In this document: positions 27,374-35,322 of the stretch, piece after piece | Numbering within the stretch: position 1 is the first letter of the stretch | Layout: each line of letters starts with the position of its first letter | Assembly (NCBI RefSeq): GCF_000213055.1 | Contig: NZ_CM001165.1 | Location: 496,001 to 560,000 of the forward strand | Direction: 5' to 3' | DNA from: Streptomyces sp. Tu6071 | GTDB taxonomy: Bacteria; Actinomycetota; Actinomycetes; Streptomycetales; Streptomycetaceae | DNA: 64,000 bases | Position numbers and translations under genes: made by a program | Notes under the pieces: model-generated | Told to the model about the DNA's origin: nothing | The model's database searches: none | What the model saw: only the letters and a program-made list of their open reading frames with translations

Positions 27374-28705
27374 TCAGTGCGCGGCGGCCGTCACCGAGCC
27401 CTTCGTCTCGGGGGCCCACAGGATCGACAGGACCATGCCCGCGAGGAGTACGGCGGCGAGCCCGTACATGGAGACACTGAGCCCGAAGTGCTCCAGGCTC
27501 ACCGGGAGAACGAAGGTGCCGGCGGCGGAGGCGATCCGGCTGGAGCCGTTGAGGAAACCGACGCCGGTGGCGCGCAGGTGCGTCGGGTACAGCTCGGGCG
27601 GATAGACCTGGGTGATGTTCGAGGCGCCCGCCATCACGAAGGTGTAGAGCAGGAACGGCGTCATGAGCGCCCAGGCGGGGGCGTGGCTGAGCGCGCCCAT
27701 GAGGGCGAGGGCCGCGGTCATCACGCCGAAGGTCACGATGGTGAACGGGCGCCGTCCGCACCGCTGCACGAACCACAGTCCGGCGACCCCGCCGAGCAGC
27801 AGGAAGAGGCTCAGCGTGATGTTCTGCGCGTCCGGGTCGGAGACCTTCATGGCCGCGAGGATGACCGGCATGAAGGTGTAAATGGCGAAGTACGGCAGGA
27901 CCTGCGCGCTGTAGAAGCCGAAGCCGAACCACGTGCGCACCGCCTGGCCCTTGGCGAACAGCTCGCGGAAGGCGGCTTGCGGCACGGGAGGTTGCTCGGC
28001 CTGCGGGCCGATCTCCGCGCGCAGGTGACGCCGGGCCACCTCGCGGGCCTCGTCGGCGCGGCCCTGGCTCAGCAGCCAGGCGGGCGACTCGGGGGTGCCG
28101 ATGCGCAGCAGCAGGACGAGGAGCGCGGGCAGCGCGCCGGTGGCGAGGAGGAGCTTCGCGGCGTGCTCGTCGCCGCCCCACACGGCGCCGAGGATCTCGG
28201 CCACGACGTAGCCGACCGTCCACAGCACGGTGAGCGCGCCGAGCAGGACGCCGCGCAGCCGGCGCGGGACGAACTCGGAGAGCATCGTGGGCCCGACGGC
28301 GTAGTCGGCGCCGAGACCGAAGCCGATGAGGACGCGGAGCACGAAGAGCAGGACCGGGCCGTCCGCCCAGAGCTGGAGGGCGGAGGCCGCCGTGATGAGC
28401 ACGAAGTTCCACACGTACAGCCGCTGGCGTCCGATCAGGTCGCCGACGCGGCCGAGGACGAGCGAGCCGAAGAAGAGGCCGATGAGCGCGGAGGCGCCGA
28501 GCAGGCCCTGCCAGACACCGGAGAGGTGCCAGCCGTCGGTGAGGGTCGCGAGTACGGCGCCGATCATGCCGAGCGCGTAGCCGTCGGAGAAGTTGGCGCC
28601 GAAGGTCGTCGCCGTCACCCTGAGGTGGAAGGGGCGCAGGGGCGCCTCGTCCAGGGAGGGCGCGAGAGGGGTGGGAGTGGTGGCGCGTTCGGCCGTCTTC
28701 GTCAT
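27374..28705 (-). CDS. MFS transporter (aromatic acid/sugar-acid:H+ symporter type)
   Basis: A 443-residue, 12-helix major facilitator. The first loop motif GRVGDLIGRQRLYVW (near residue 88) and the central RCGRRPFT match the metabolite:H+ symporter group that includes aromatic-acid and sialic/shikimate carriers; GYALGMIGAVLATL is the first helix and ELYPTHLRATGVGFLNGSSR is a typical late loop. ATG at 28705; the ribosome binding site is weak. It is divergent from the ammonia-lyase-like gene, with a 201-base AT-rich gap, which suggests shared control. Substrate unknown. Confidence 0.87.
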   Translation of the reverse strand: MTKTAERATTPTPLAPSLDEAPLRPFHLRVTATTFGANFSDGYALGMIGAVLATLTDGWHLSGVWQGLLGASALIGLFFGSLVLGRVGDLIGRQRLYVWNFVLITAASALQLWADGPVLLFVLRVLIGFGLGADYAVGPTMLSEFVPRRLRGVLLGALTVLWTVGYVVAEILGAVWGGDEHAAKLLLATGALPALLVLLLRIGTPESPAWLLSQGRADEAREVARRHLRAEIGPQAEQPPVPQAAFRELFAKGQAVRTWFGFGFYSAQVLPYFAIYTFMPVILAAMKVSDPDAQNITLSLFLLLGGVAGLWFVQRCGRRPFTIVTFGVMTAALALMGALSHAPAWALMTPFLLYTFVMAGASNITQVYPPELYPTHLRATGVGFLNGSSRIASAAGTFVLPVSLEHFGLSVSMYGLAAVLLAGMVLSILWAPETKGSVTAAAH

Positions 28706-28906
28706 CGGAGGGAACACCTCGCCTGCCGTTGGGGGATGCGAATGACCGTATTCGAGCCACTGCTCATTGAATAGGGATACACAAAAACTTCTCCCACCTC
28801 CCTTGATACGGACTCCTTTCCTCGTGCAGAGTCGGTGGCGACCGGGGGCGGGTTCTCCGCAGCCGCTCCGGTCACCTCGTTCCCCCGTGCCCGAAAGCCG
28901 CGTGTC
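28706..28906. promoter_or_regulatory. divergent promoter region, MFS / lyase-like gene
   Basis: AT-rich for this genome (28735-28800). It contains an inverted repeat CGAAT-gaccgt-ATTCG at 28739-28754 and a related ATTGAATAGG nearby at 28775-28784, possible operator sites. No regulator gene is adjacent. Confidence 0.35.
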
Positions 28907-30457
28907 ATGGCTGACAATCCCTTCTCCGTGTCCCTGCTCGGCGGTGCGCTCGTGCCCGCCGCCACCGCTTCTACCCCCCTCTCCCCCGCGGGCGAGGACG
29001 TCGTCCCGGGCGGTGGAGGGCGCGGGCCGGGGCACGGGCTCGCGCCGCGCGCCGCCGACGTCGTCCGCATCGTGGACGGGGCGCGGCCCGCGCGGCTCAC
29101 CCCCGCCGCGCTGGCCCCGGCCCGTCGCGCCTGGCACGCGGCCCGCGAGCTGGCGGCCTCGGGCCGGGTGTACGGGCGCTCGACGGGCGTCGGCGCCAAC
29201 CGCACCGACGACGTGCACGACGCGGACCACGGACTGCGGCTGCTGCGCAGCCACGCCGGGGCGATCGGCCCCCGCGTCCCCGCCCGCGAGGCGCGCGCCC
29301 TGCTCGCCGTGCGCGCGCAGCAGCTCCTCGCCGGGGGCGCCGGTCTCGACCCGAGCGTCGTCGTCGCGCTCACCGAGGCGCTGCGCGAAGGCGCCGCACC
29401 CGTCCTGCACACGTACGGCGGCGTCGGCACCGGCGACCTCGGCCCCCTCGCCCAGCTCGGCCTCGCCCTGACCGGCGAGGGCGCCTGGGAGGGCGGCACC
29501 CCACCGCGGCCCATGGCCCTCGACTCGAACGACGCGCTCGCCCTCATCAGCTCCAACGCGCTCGCCATCGGGCGCGCCTGCCTCGCCCTGGAGGAGTCGC
29601 GCACGCTCCTGCGCGCCGCGAACGGGATCGCCGCGCTCTCGCTCCTCGCCGTGGACGGCTCGGCGGAGCCCTTCGCGGCCCCGGTCGCCGCGGCACGCCC
29701 CTACCGGGGCCAGCTCCTCGCCTCGGCGCGGGTACGCGACTGGCTCGGGCTGCCCGCGCGGCCCGCGCCGCCCGCGGGCCGTATCCAGGACCCCTTCGCC
29801 TTCCGCTGCCTGCCTCAGACGCTCGGCCCGGCCTACGACGCCGCCGACGCGCTCGACGCGGTGCTCGCCGTGGAGCTGTCGGCCGCCGCCGAGAACCCGC
29901 TGATCAGCGCGGGGGACGGCGCGGCGTACCACCACGGCAACTTCTACGCGGGGCAGCTCGGCCTCGCGCTCGACTCCTTCCGCCTCGCGCTCCTGCCCGT
30001 CGCCCGCTCCGCCGCCGCGCGCCTCGCCGCGCTGTGCGAGCCGGCCTTCACCGGCCTGCGGCCCTTCCTCGGCGACACGGCGACCGCTTCCTCGGGCGTC
30101 ATGATCCTGGAGTACGCGGCGGCCTCGGCCGTCGCCGAGACGCAGGCCCTCGCCCAGCCCGCGAGCCTCGGACACGCCGTGCTCTCGCGCGGTGTCGAGG
30201 AGCAGGCCGGTTTCGCCTCGCTCTCCGCCGCGCAGTCGCTGCGGGTCCCCCCGCTGCTGCGGCATGTGCTCGGCTGCGAACTGGTCGCGGCGGTACGCGC
30301 GTTGCGGATGAGCGGGCGGGCGCCCCTGCCGGGGACCCCGGCGGCGCGGGCCCTCGCGCTCGCCCTCGACACCCTTCCCGCCGACCCGCGGGACCGCCCG
30401 CTCACCACCGACGTGGCCCTCGCGGAGGAGCTGGTGGGGCGGTTCGCGGAGTGGTGA
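28907..30457 (+). CDS. HAL/PAL-family protein lacking the MIO-forming motif
   Basis: A 516-residue homologue of histidine/phenylalanine ammonia-lyases. Preserved family features are YGRSTGVGANR (Y89), RSHAGAIG (H116), IQDPFAFRCLPQ (Q294, R300) and HHGNFYAGQLG. The helix start that makes the MIO electrophile, normally GSVGASGDLAPL, reads GGVGTGDLGPL (171-181): one residue is missing and the Ala-Ser-Gly triad is gone. The NGTQ region reads SSNA (215-218), and the usual QDPY tyrosine is F297. Standard deamination is therefore unlikely. Divergent from an MFS carrier. The start ATG at 28907 is the first good one, though the ribosome binding site is poor. Confidence 0.8.
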   Translation: MADNPFSVSLLGGALVPAATASTPLSPAGEDVVPGGGGRGPGHGLAPRAADVVRIVDGARPARLTPAALAPARRAWHAARELAASGRVYGRSTGVGANRTDDVHDADHGLRLLRSHAGAIGPRVPAREARALLAVRAQQLLAGGAGLDPSVVVALTEALREGAAPVLHTYGGVGTGDLGPLAQLGLALTGEGAWEGGTPPRPMALDSNDALALISSNALAIGRACLALEESRTLLRAANGIAALSLLAVDGSAEPFAAPVAAARPYRGQLLASARVRDWLGLPARPAPPAGRIQDPFAFRCLPQTLGPAYDAADALDAVLAVELSAAAENPLISAGDGAAYHHGNFYAGQLGLALDSFRLALLPVARSAAARLAALCEPAFTGLRPFLGDTATASSGVMILEYAAASAVAETQALAQPASLGHAVLSRGVEEQAGFASLSAAQSLRVPPLLRHVLGCELVAAVRALRMSGRAPLPGTPAARALALALDTLPADPRDRPLTTDVALAEELVGRFAEW

Positions 30458-30472
30458 CGGTCCCTCACGGCC

Positions 30473-30502
30473 GTGGTGGCCGGTCCGGGGACCGGCCACC
30501 AC
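30473..30502. terminator. bidirectional hairpin between lyase-like and ABC-F genes
   Basis: GTGGTGGCCGGTCC and its exact complement GGACCGGCCACCAC are separated by only two bases, a 14-bp perfect palindrome lying between the two convergent stops. Confidence 0.78.
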
Positions 30503-30508
30503 GCCCCG

Positions 30509-32137
30509 TCACTCCCCCGCCCGCGGGGCGGCGACCTCCCGCAACTCTCCCTCCGCGAGCCGCAGGTACCGCGTGACGCCGATCTCCGTGAGGAAGCGTT
30601 CGTCGTGGCTCACGACGAGGAAGGCGCCCCGGTAGGAGGTGAGCGCGCTCTCCAACTGGCCGACGCTCACGAGGTCCAGGTTGTTGGTGGGCTCGTCGAG
30701 GAGGAGCAGGTGCGGGGCGGGCTCGGCGCTCAGGACGCACGCGAGCGTCGCGCGCAGCAGCTCGCCGCCGGAGAGCGCCCCGGCCCTGAGGTGCGCGCCC
30801 TGGCCCCGGAAGAGGAACCGTGCCAGCACATTCATCCGGTCGGCCTCCGGCATCGCCGGCGCGAAGGCCGCCAGGTTCTCCGCGACGCTCAGGACGGGGT
30901 CGAGCAGGTCGAGCCGCTGCGAGAGGTACGCGACCCGCCCGTCCGCACGGCGCACCTCTCCCTCCTCCGGCGCGAGCTGCCCCGTGATGATCCGCAACAG
31001 GGTGGACTTGCCCGCCCCGTTGGGCCCGGTCAGCGCGATGCGCTCGGGGCCGCGCACCGACAGGTCGGCGCCCTCGCCCGCGAACAGCCCGCGCAGGCGC
31101 AGTTTCCTGGCGTCGAAGAGGGTGCGCCCGGCCGGGACCTCGGTGCCCGGGAGGTCGAGCACGAGCCGGGTGTCGTCCCGTACCGCGCGCCCCGCCTCGT
31201 CGAGCCTGGCCCGCGCCTCGCCGACCCGGTCCGCGTGCGTGTTCCCCGCCTTGCCCGCCGATTCCTGGGCCTTGCGCTGCCGGGCGCCCGCGAGGATCTT
31301 GGGCAGCCCGGCGTTCTTGATGTTGCGTGCGGCGTTGCCGGACCGCCGCTCGGCGCGCTCGCGCGCCTGCTGCATCTCCCGCTTCTCGCGCTTGAGTTCG
31401 GCCTCGGCGTGCCGCACGTTCTTCTCGGCGACCTCGCGCTCGGCGCTCACCGCCTCCTCGTACGCGGTGAAGTTGCCGCCGTAGGAGCGCAGTTCGCCGC
31501 GTTCCAGTTCCGCGATCCGGTCCATGCGGTCGAGCAGGGAGCGGTCGTGACTCACGACGAGGAGGCAGCCGCGCCAGTCGTCGACCACGGCGTGGAGCCG
31601 TCGCCGCGCGTCGGGGTCGAGGTTGTTGGTGGGTTCGTCGAGGAGGAGGACGTCCGGGCGGGCGAGGAGCTGGGCGGCGAGGCCGAGCGTGACGATCTGG
31701 CCGCCGCTCAGGCTCTCCAGGCCCTGGTCCAGGGTGAGCACGCCGAGCCCGAGCCGGTCCAGCTCGGCGCGGGTGCGCTCCTCGATGTCCCAGTCCTCGC
31801 CGATGGTGGTGAAGTGCTCCTCGTCCACCTCGCCGCGCTCCACCGCGTCGATCGCGGCGACGACACCGGCCACACCGAGGACTTCGGCGACGGTGAGGCC
31901 GGTGGTGAGCGGGAGGGTCTGCGGCAGGTGGCCGAGGGTGCCGTTGACCGTCACGGAGCCGGACGTGGGCGCGAGTTCACCGGCGATGAGCCGCAGGAGG
32001 GTGCTCTTGCCGCTGCCGTTGGGTGCGACGAGACCGGTGCGACCGCCGGGGACGGTGAAGGAGAGCCGGTCGAAGACGAGGGTCTCCTCGGGCCAGGAGA
32101 AGGACAGTGCGGAGCTGACGACGTAGGCGTCGGACAT
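30509..32137 (-). CDS. ABC-F family ATPase (ribosome-acting, antibiotic-resistance type)
   Basis: A 542-residue protein of two fused ATPase domains without membrane helices. Walker A motifs are APNGSGKST (near 40) and GPNGAGKST (near 373); signatures are LSGGQIVTL and LSGGELLRA; Walker B regions are LLLDEPTNNLD, twice. A basic linker rich in K/R/E (about 225-300) is the segment that reaches into the ribosomal exit site in ABC-F proteins. Relatives rescue ribosomes from macrolides, lincosamides, streptogramins or pleuromutilins. A leader peptide and hairpins upstream suggest inducible expression. Which drug it relieves, if any, is unknown. Confidence 0.88.
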   Translation of the reverse strand: MSDAYVVSSALSFSWPEETLVFDRLSFTVPGGRTGLVAPNGSGKSTLLRLIAGELAPTSGSVTVNGTLGHLPQTLPLTTGLTVAEVLGVAGVVAAIDAVERGEVDEEHFTTIGEDWDIEERTRAELDRLGLGVLTLDQGLESLSGGQIVTLGLAAQLLARPDVLLLDEPTNNLDPDARRRLHAVVDDWRGCLLVVSHDRSLLDRMDRIAELERGELRSYGGNFTAYEEAVSAEREVAEKNVRHAEAELKREKREMQQARERAERRSGNAARNIKNAGLPKILAGARQRKAQESAGKAGNTHADRVGEARARLDEAGRAVRDDTRLVLDLPGTEVPAGRTLFDARKLRLRGLFAGEGADLSVRGPERIALTGPNGAGKSTLLRIITGQLAPEEGEVRRADGRVAYLSQRLDLLDPVLSVAENLAAFAPAMPEADRMNVLARFLFRGQGAHLRAGALSGGELLRATLACVLSAEPAPHLLLLDEPTNNLDLVSVGQLESALTSYRGAFLVVSHDERFLTEIGVTRYLRLAEGELREVAAPRAGE

Positions 32138-32233
32138 GGAAGGCGGACCTCACGGGTGCGCGCGGGACGAGGGGCCGACACGGATGGCGGGGCCCGGACT
32201 CGTACCGCTGAGTGGGAAAGGGGACGCTCAGGG

Positions 32234-32271
32234 GGCCACGCGGGCGGCGCCTCGTGCGCCTGCCGGTGGCC
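32234..32271 (-). terminator. candidate attenuator hairpin in the ABC-F leader
   Basis: GGCCAC and GTGGCC enclose an inner GGCGC/GCGCC stem; the intervening bases also pair in part. It lies 15 bases after the uORF stop and about 100 bases before the ABC-F start. There is no T tract, so termination is inferred from position and stability only. Confidence 0.45.
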
Positions 32272-32285
32272 TGACACGCCGGGTA

Positions 32286-32315
32286 TCACCCGGAGATGTC
32301 GTCGTCACCCACCAC
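32286..32315 (-). CDS. candidate 9-residue leader peptide upstream of the ABC-F gene
   Basis: GTG start, 9 codons, reading MVGDDDISG then TGA. GAGGAG lies 7 bases before the start, a better ribosome binding site than most genes in this window have. Three consecutive aspartate codons sit near its middle. Its stop codon is within the stem of a small hairpin (32279-32293). Whether it is translated is unproven; the call rests on the ribosome binding site and on precedent in ABC-F leaders. Confidence 0.4.
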   Translation of the reverse strand: MVGDDDISG

Positions 32316-32460
32316 TGTTCCGCTCCTCACGGGAGACAAATCCTGAGTCCACCGTAACAGGACGGCGCGGAGGGACGCTCGCGCTTTTCCCGCCCCGCTC
32401 CACCGCCCGGCCGCCCCCGCTCGCCGGTCCCGGGTCCGCTCCAGGGCCCCGCTTCCCGCG

Positions 32461-33060
32461 TCAGGCCGCCCCGAGCGCGGGCAGCACCACCGCGTGGACG
32501 TACCTCCGCAGCCCGGCCTGCGTCACCATGCGGCCCTCCATGATCTCCGGGGCGAGGACACCGCCGAGGACCATGTGCACGATGAAGTCCACCGCCGTGT
32601 TCTCCGGGGCGAGTTCGCCGCGCGCCATGGCACGGCGGAGCATCGGCGTGAAGTAGCGGCGGCAGGGCTCGACGATGAGTTCGCGCAGGGCGGCCTCCAG
32701 CTCGGCGTCCTCGTGCGCGGCCTGCCCGATGCCCCGCATGAGGCTCGCCCTGCGGGCCGTCTCCTCGTCGTCGAAGCCGTCGACGAAGGCGTCCAGGTCG
32801 CCGCGCAGGCTGCCGGTGTCGGGTATGTCCTGGGCGATGGGGGTCACGAAGTGCTTCAGCGCGCTCGCCACGAGGCCGTCCTTGCCGCCCCACTGCCGGT
32901 AGAGGGTGGCCTTGCTCATGTGCACGCGCGAGGCGACCGCGTCCATCGTGAGCGCCCCGTACCCCTGTTCGGTGAGCAGGTCCACGACGGCGTGGTACAA
33001 CTCCTCGGCGCGACCGGGCCCGAGCCTGCCGGACCTGACCTCGCCCACCACCACAACCAC
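32461..33060 (-). CDS. TetR-family regulator upstream of the ABC-F gene
   Basis: A TetR regulator of about 199 residues. The helix-turn-helix is ELYHAVVDLLTEQGYGALTM, then MDAVASRVHMSKATLYRQWG; the C-terminal domain (ELIVEPCRRYFTPMLRRAMA and FIVHMVLGGVLAP) is of the TetR_C type found in many drug- and lipid-responsive repressors. The N-terminus is a run of valine codons with several possible GTG starts; the one at 33060 has GGGAGAGG in front and was preferred to GTG at 33078. A palindrome around 33128-33144 is the probable operator. Same strand as the ABC-F gene but separated by 323 bases. Confidence 0.85.
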   Translation of the reverse strand: MVVVVGEVRSGRLGPGRAEELYHAVVDLLTEQGYGALTMDAVASRVHMSKATLYRQWGGKDGLVASALKHFVTPIAQDIPDTGSLRGDLDAFVDGFDDEETARRASLMRGIGQAAHEDAELEAALRELIVEPCRRYFTPMLRRAMARGELAPENTAVDFIVHMVLGGVLAPEIMEGRMVTQAGLRRYVHAVVLPALGAA

Positions 33061-33127
33061 CGCGCCTCTCCCGTGCACCTTCGCACCCGACCGGACCGCG
33101 AGCGAGCTTACCAAGGGAAAGTAAAGA

Positions 33128-33144
33128 AACGATACGGTGTCGTT
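33128..33144. promoter_or_regulatory. TetR-type palindrome between the TetR and TPR genes
   Basis: AACGATACGGTGTCGTT is a 17-base imperfect palindrome (AACGAYAC-N-GTRTCGTT). It lies 68 bases before the TetR start and 95 bases before the TPR gene, in an AT-rich promoter stretch. Similar AACGATACSGTATCGTT boxes are common targets of actinobacterial TetR proteins. Confidence 0.65.
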
Positions 33145-33238
33145 CACCTTTTCTTCGCTTGGTGGAATGTTCAACCACCGCTTTCCGTTGCAGCGGGTGC
33201 ACGACGGACAGGCCGTCGCCGCAGGACGGGAGGCACCG

Positions 33239-33583
33239 GTGAACGACACCTACTTCGAGTTCGGCACCCCCGTGGACCGCTGGAACCGGGCCGGGATGTT
33301 CTTCGACGCGAAGGAGTACACGACCGCGGTGCGCATCCTGCGCGGACTCGTGACGGAGGCCCCCGGGCACACCGCGGCGCGGCTGCTGCTCGCCCGCGCC
33401 TACTACCACTCGGCGCAGCTGGGCCGCGCGGAGACCGAACTCCGCGCGATCCTCGACCGCGACCCCGTCGAGTCCTACGCGACGCTCCTGCTCGGCCGCA
33501 CGCTGGAGCGCCAGGGCAGGGACGCCGAGGCGGCCCCGTACCTGCGGCTCGCCGCCGCGATGACGGGGAGCGAGCAGGACTGA
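33239..33583 (+). CDS. small tetratricopeptide-repeat protein
   Basis: A 114-residue protein made of about two and a half TPR units: DRWNRAGMFFDAKEYTTAVR, LLLARAYYHSAQLGRAETEL and SYATLLLGRTLERQGRDAEA. The GTG start has GGGAGGCACC before it; the in-frame upstream region overlaps the operator and is not protein-like. TPR modules mediate protein contacts, and the partner is unknown. Divergent from the TetR gene and possibly under its control. It is followed by a strong hairpin. Confidence 0.78.
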   Translation: MNDTYFEFGTPVDRWNRAGMFFDAKEYTTAVRILRGLVTEAPGHTAARLLLARAYYHSAQLGRAETELRAILDRDPVESYATLLLGRTLERQGRDAEAAPYLRLAAAMTGSEQD

Positions 33584-33618
33584 CGACCCGCCGCGACGAC
33601 ATGGTCACGCGGCGTCTC

Positions 33619-33661
33619 CGAGGGCCGGGCAGGCACCGTCACGGTGCGTGTCCGGCCCTCG
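33619..33661 (+). terminator. hairpin after the TPR gene
   Basis: CGAGGGCCGG pairs with CCGGCCCTCG at the base, with an inner GGCACCG/CGGTGC stem. It lies 36 bases past the TPR stop. Confidence 0.7.
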
Positions 33662-33748
33662 TTCGGTCCAGCACCTCGGGCGGGGGCACCGCGCGCTCGG
33701 CAGGGTGGTGAGGCGGAAGCGACTCACCCTTTCGCCGAGGAGGACCCC

Positions 33749-34174
33749 ATGAGCGCCACCGCTCCCGACATGGCCACCTACGTCTACGCGGTCCGCCGCT
33801 GCGGCGGCGACGTGCACCTGACCGGGCACCCCGAGGGCGCGATGGTGCGGCTGCTGCCCTTCGGCGCGCTCGTCGCCGTCGTGCAGGACGTGCCGCTGCG
33901 GGCCCTCGGCGGCCCGGCCGCGCTGCGCCGCCTCCTCGCCCCGGAACTGCTCGAACCCCTCGGCAGGCTGCACCGCGAACTCGTCCACGCGGCCGGGGCC
34001 ACCGGGCCCACCGTGGCGCTCCCCGTCGGCACCTGCTACGCCAACGACGTCCGCGCCCGCGCGGCCCTGGAGGAGCAGGAGGAGCGCTTCGGCGCGGCCC
34101 TGCACCGTGTGACGGGCACGGCACGGGCGACGGGCCGGGTCGAACGGGACACGCTCGCGCGCAAGCAGCCGTGA
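33749..34174 (+). CDS. truncated gas-vesicle GvpF/GvpL-like protein
   Basis: A 141-residue protein matching the N-terminal domain of GvpF/GvpL, accessory proteins of gas vesicles: TYVYAVRR, FGALVAVVQDVPL, LLEPLGRLHRELVHAAG and ALPVGTCYANDVRARAALEE. Full-length relatives have about 240-260 residues; here the second domain is missing and the frame stops cleanly. No other gvp gene (gvpA, gvpN, gvpK) is in the window. It is either a remnant or a single-domain protein with another role. The ATG follows GAGGA. Confidence 0.7.
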   Translation: MSATAPDMATYVYAVRRCGGDVHLTGHPEGAMVRLLPFGALVAVVQDVPLRALGGPAALRRLLAPELLEPLGRLHRELVHAAGATGPTVALPVGTCYANDVRARAALEEQEERFGAALHRVTGTARATGRVERDTLARKQP

Positions 34175-34296
34175 CCCGCGCTCCCGACCCGCGAACGCCG
34201 CCTCCCGGACGAGCACCCGCCCCCGCGCCCCGGCCCGCCCCACCGCGACTGCCCGGCGGCAGAACACCTCGCGGGTGCCCGCGCTGATCCGGCGCC

Positions 34297-35241
34297 TCAG
34301 CCCGCCAGCACCCGCACCGGCGCCCCGTCCGCCCACGCCCGTACCGCCTCGGCGGCCTGCCCGTAGAAGACCTCGTACGTGCCCTCGGTGACGTAGCCCA
34401 GGTGCGGCGTGAGGACCGTGCCCGGCGCGGTGCGCAAGGGGTGATCGGCCGGCAGCGGCTCGGTGTCGTAGACGTCGAGCCCGGCGCCCGCGAGGCGGCC
34501 CTCGTGGAGCGCGGCGACGAGTGCCGTCGTGTCGACGAGCGGGCCGCGCGAGGTGTTGACGAGGTACGCGGAGGGGCGCATCCAGGAGAGTTCCTCCGCG
34601 CCCACGAGGCCCGCCGAGCGCGGGCTCAGCTTGTAGTGCACCGTCACGACGTCGGCCGCGGCGAAGAGTTCGCGCTTGGCGACCGGCTCGGTGCCGAGGG
34701 AGCGGGCGTGCTCCGGGTCGAGGTTCTCGCTCCAGGCGAGGACGCGCATGCCGAAGGCGCGGCCGATCGCGGCGACGCGCGCGCCGAGCCGCCCGAGCCC
34801 GACGACACCGAGGACGCGCCCGTCGAGGTCCCCGCCCACGGTGTGCTGCCACTCCCCCGCACGCATCCCCGCGGCCTCGGCGGGGATCTGCCGTACGAGC
34901 GAGAGGATCAGGCCCCACGTCAGTTCGGGGGTCGCCGAGACGGGGCTCCGCGTGCCGCACACGGCGATGCCCAGTTCGCGGGCGGCTTCGAGGTCGATCG
35001 ACGCGTTGGCCATGCCGGTCGTGACGAGCAGTCGCAGCTTCGGCAGCCGGGCGAGGCGTTCGCGCGGGAACGGCGTCCGCTCGCGCATCGCGACTACCAC
35101 GTCCGCGTCGGCGAGCGCGGCGACGACGTCCTCGGTGTCAGCGAGGTGCTGGTGCAGGAACTCCACGTCCGCGCCGAGCGCCTGCCAGTCCGCGTAGCGG
35201 TGGGCGACGTGCTGGTAGTCGTCGAGGACGGCGATGCGCAC
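34297..35241 (-). CDS. D-isomer-specific 2-hydroxyacid dehydrogenase
   Basis: A 314-residue NAD(P)-dependent dehydrogenase of the D-2-hydroxyacid family (phosphoglycerate dehydrogenase/glyoxylate reductase relatives). It has the nucleotide motif VLGVVGLGRLGARVAAIGRA near 145-164, the arginine segment LVNTSRGPLVDT near 232-243, and the usual acid/histidine pair regions (TEPLPADHPLRT and LTPHLGYVTE). GTG start after GGAAGGAACACCC. Substrate unknown; without an ACT domain it is not a classical SerA. Confidence 0.9.
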   Translation of the reverse strand: MRIAVLDDYQHVAHRYADWQALGADVEFLHQHLADTEDVVAALADADVVVAMRERTPFPRERLARLPKLRLLVTTGMANASIDLEAARELGIAVCGTRSPVSATPELTWGLILSLVRQIPAEAAGMRAGEWQHTVGGDLDGRVLGVVGLGRLGARVAAIGRAFGMRVLAWSENLDPEHARSLGTEPVAKRELFAAADVVTVHYKLSPRSAGLVGAEELSWMRPSAYLVNTSRGPLVDTTALVAALHEGRLAGAGLDVYDTEPLPADHPLRTAPGTVLTPHLGYVTEGTYEVFYGQAAEAVRAWADGAPVRVLAG

Positions 35242-35322
35242 GGGTGTTCCTTCCCTCGGTGCCGGTGGCCGCGTTCACCCTACGACCCGGGCCCGGCGCG
35301 GGGCGCCGGGCGTCCGCGCAGG

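Larger units (their letters stand above)
32138..32460 (-). promoter_or_regulatory. ABC-F leader region with uORF and hairpins
   Basis: The 323-base leader between the TetR stop and the ABC-F start contains, in transcript order, a strong GAGGAG, a 9-codon reading frame, a small hairpin CCGGGT/ACCCGG straddling its stop, and a large hairpin (GGCCAC...GTGGCC outside, GGCGC...GCGCC inside). This layout resembles ribosome-mediated attenuation of antibiotic-induced ABC-F and erm genes: a stalled ribosome on the leader peptide would alter folding and allow read-through. Confidence 0.5.
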
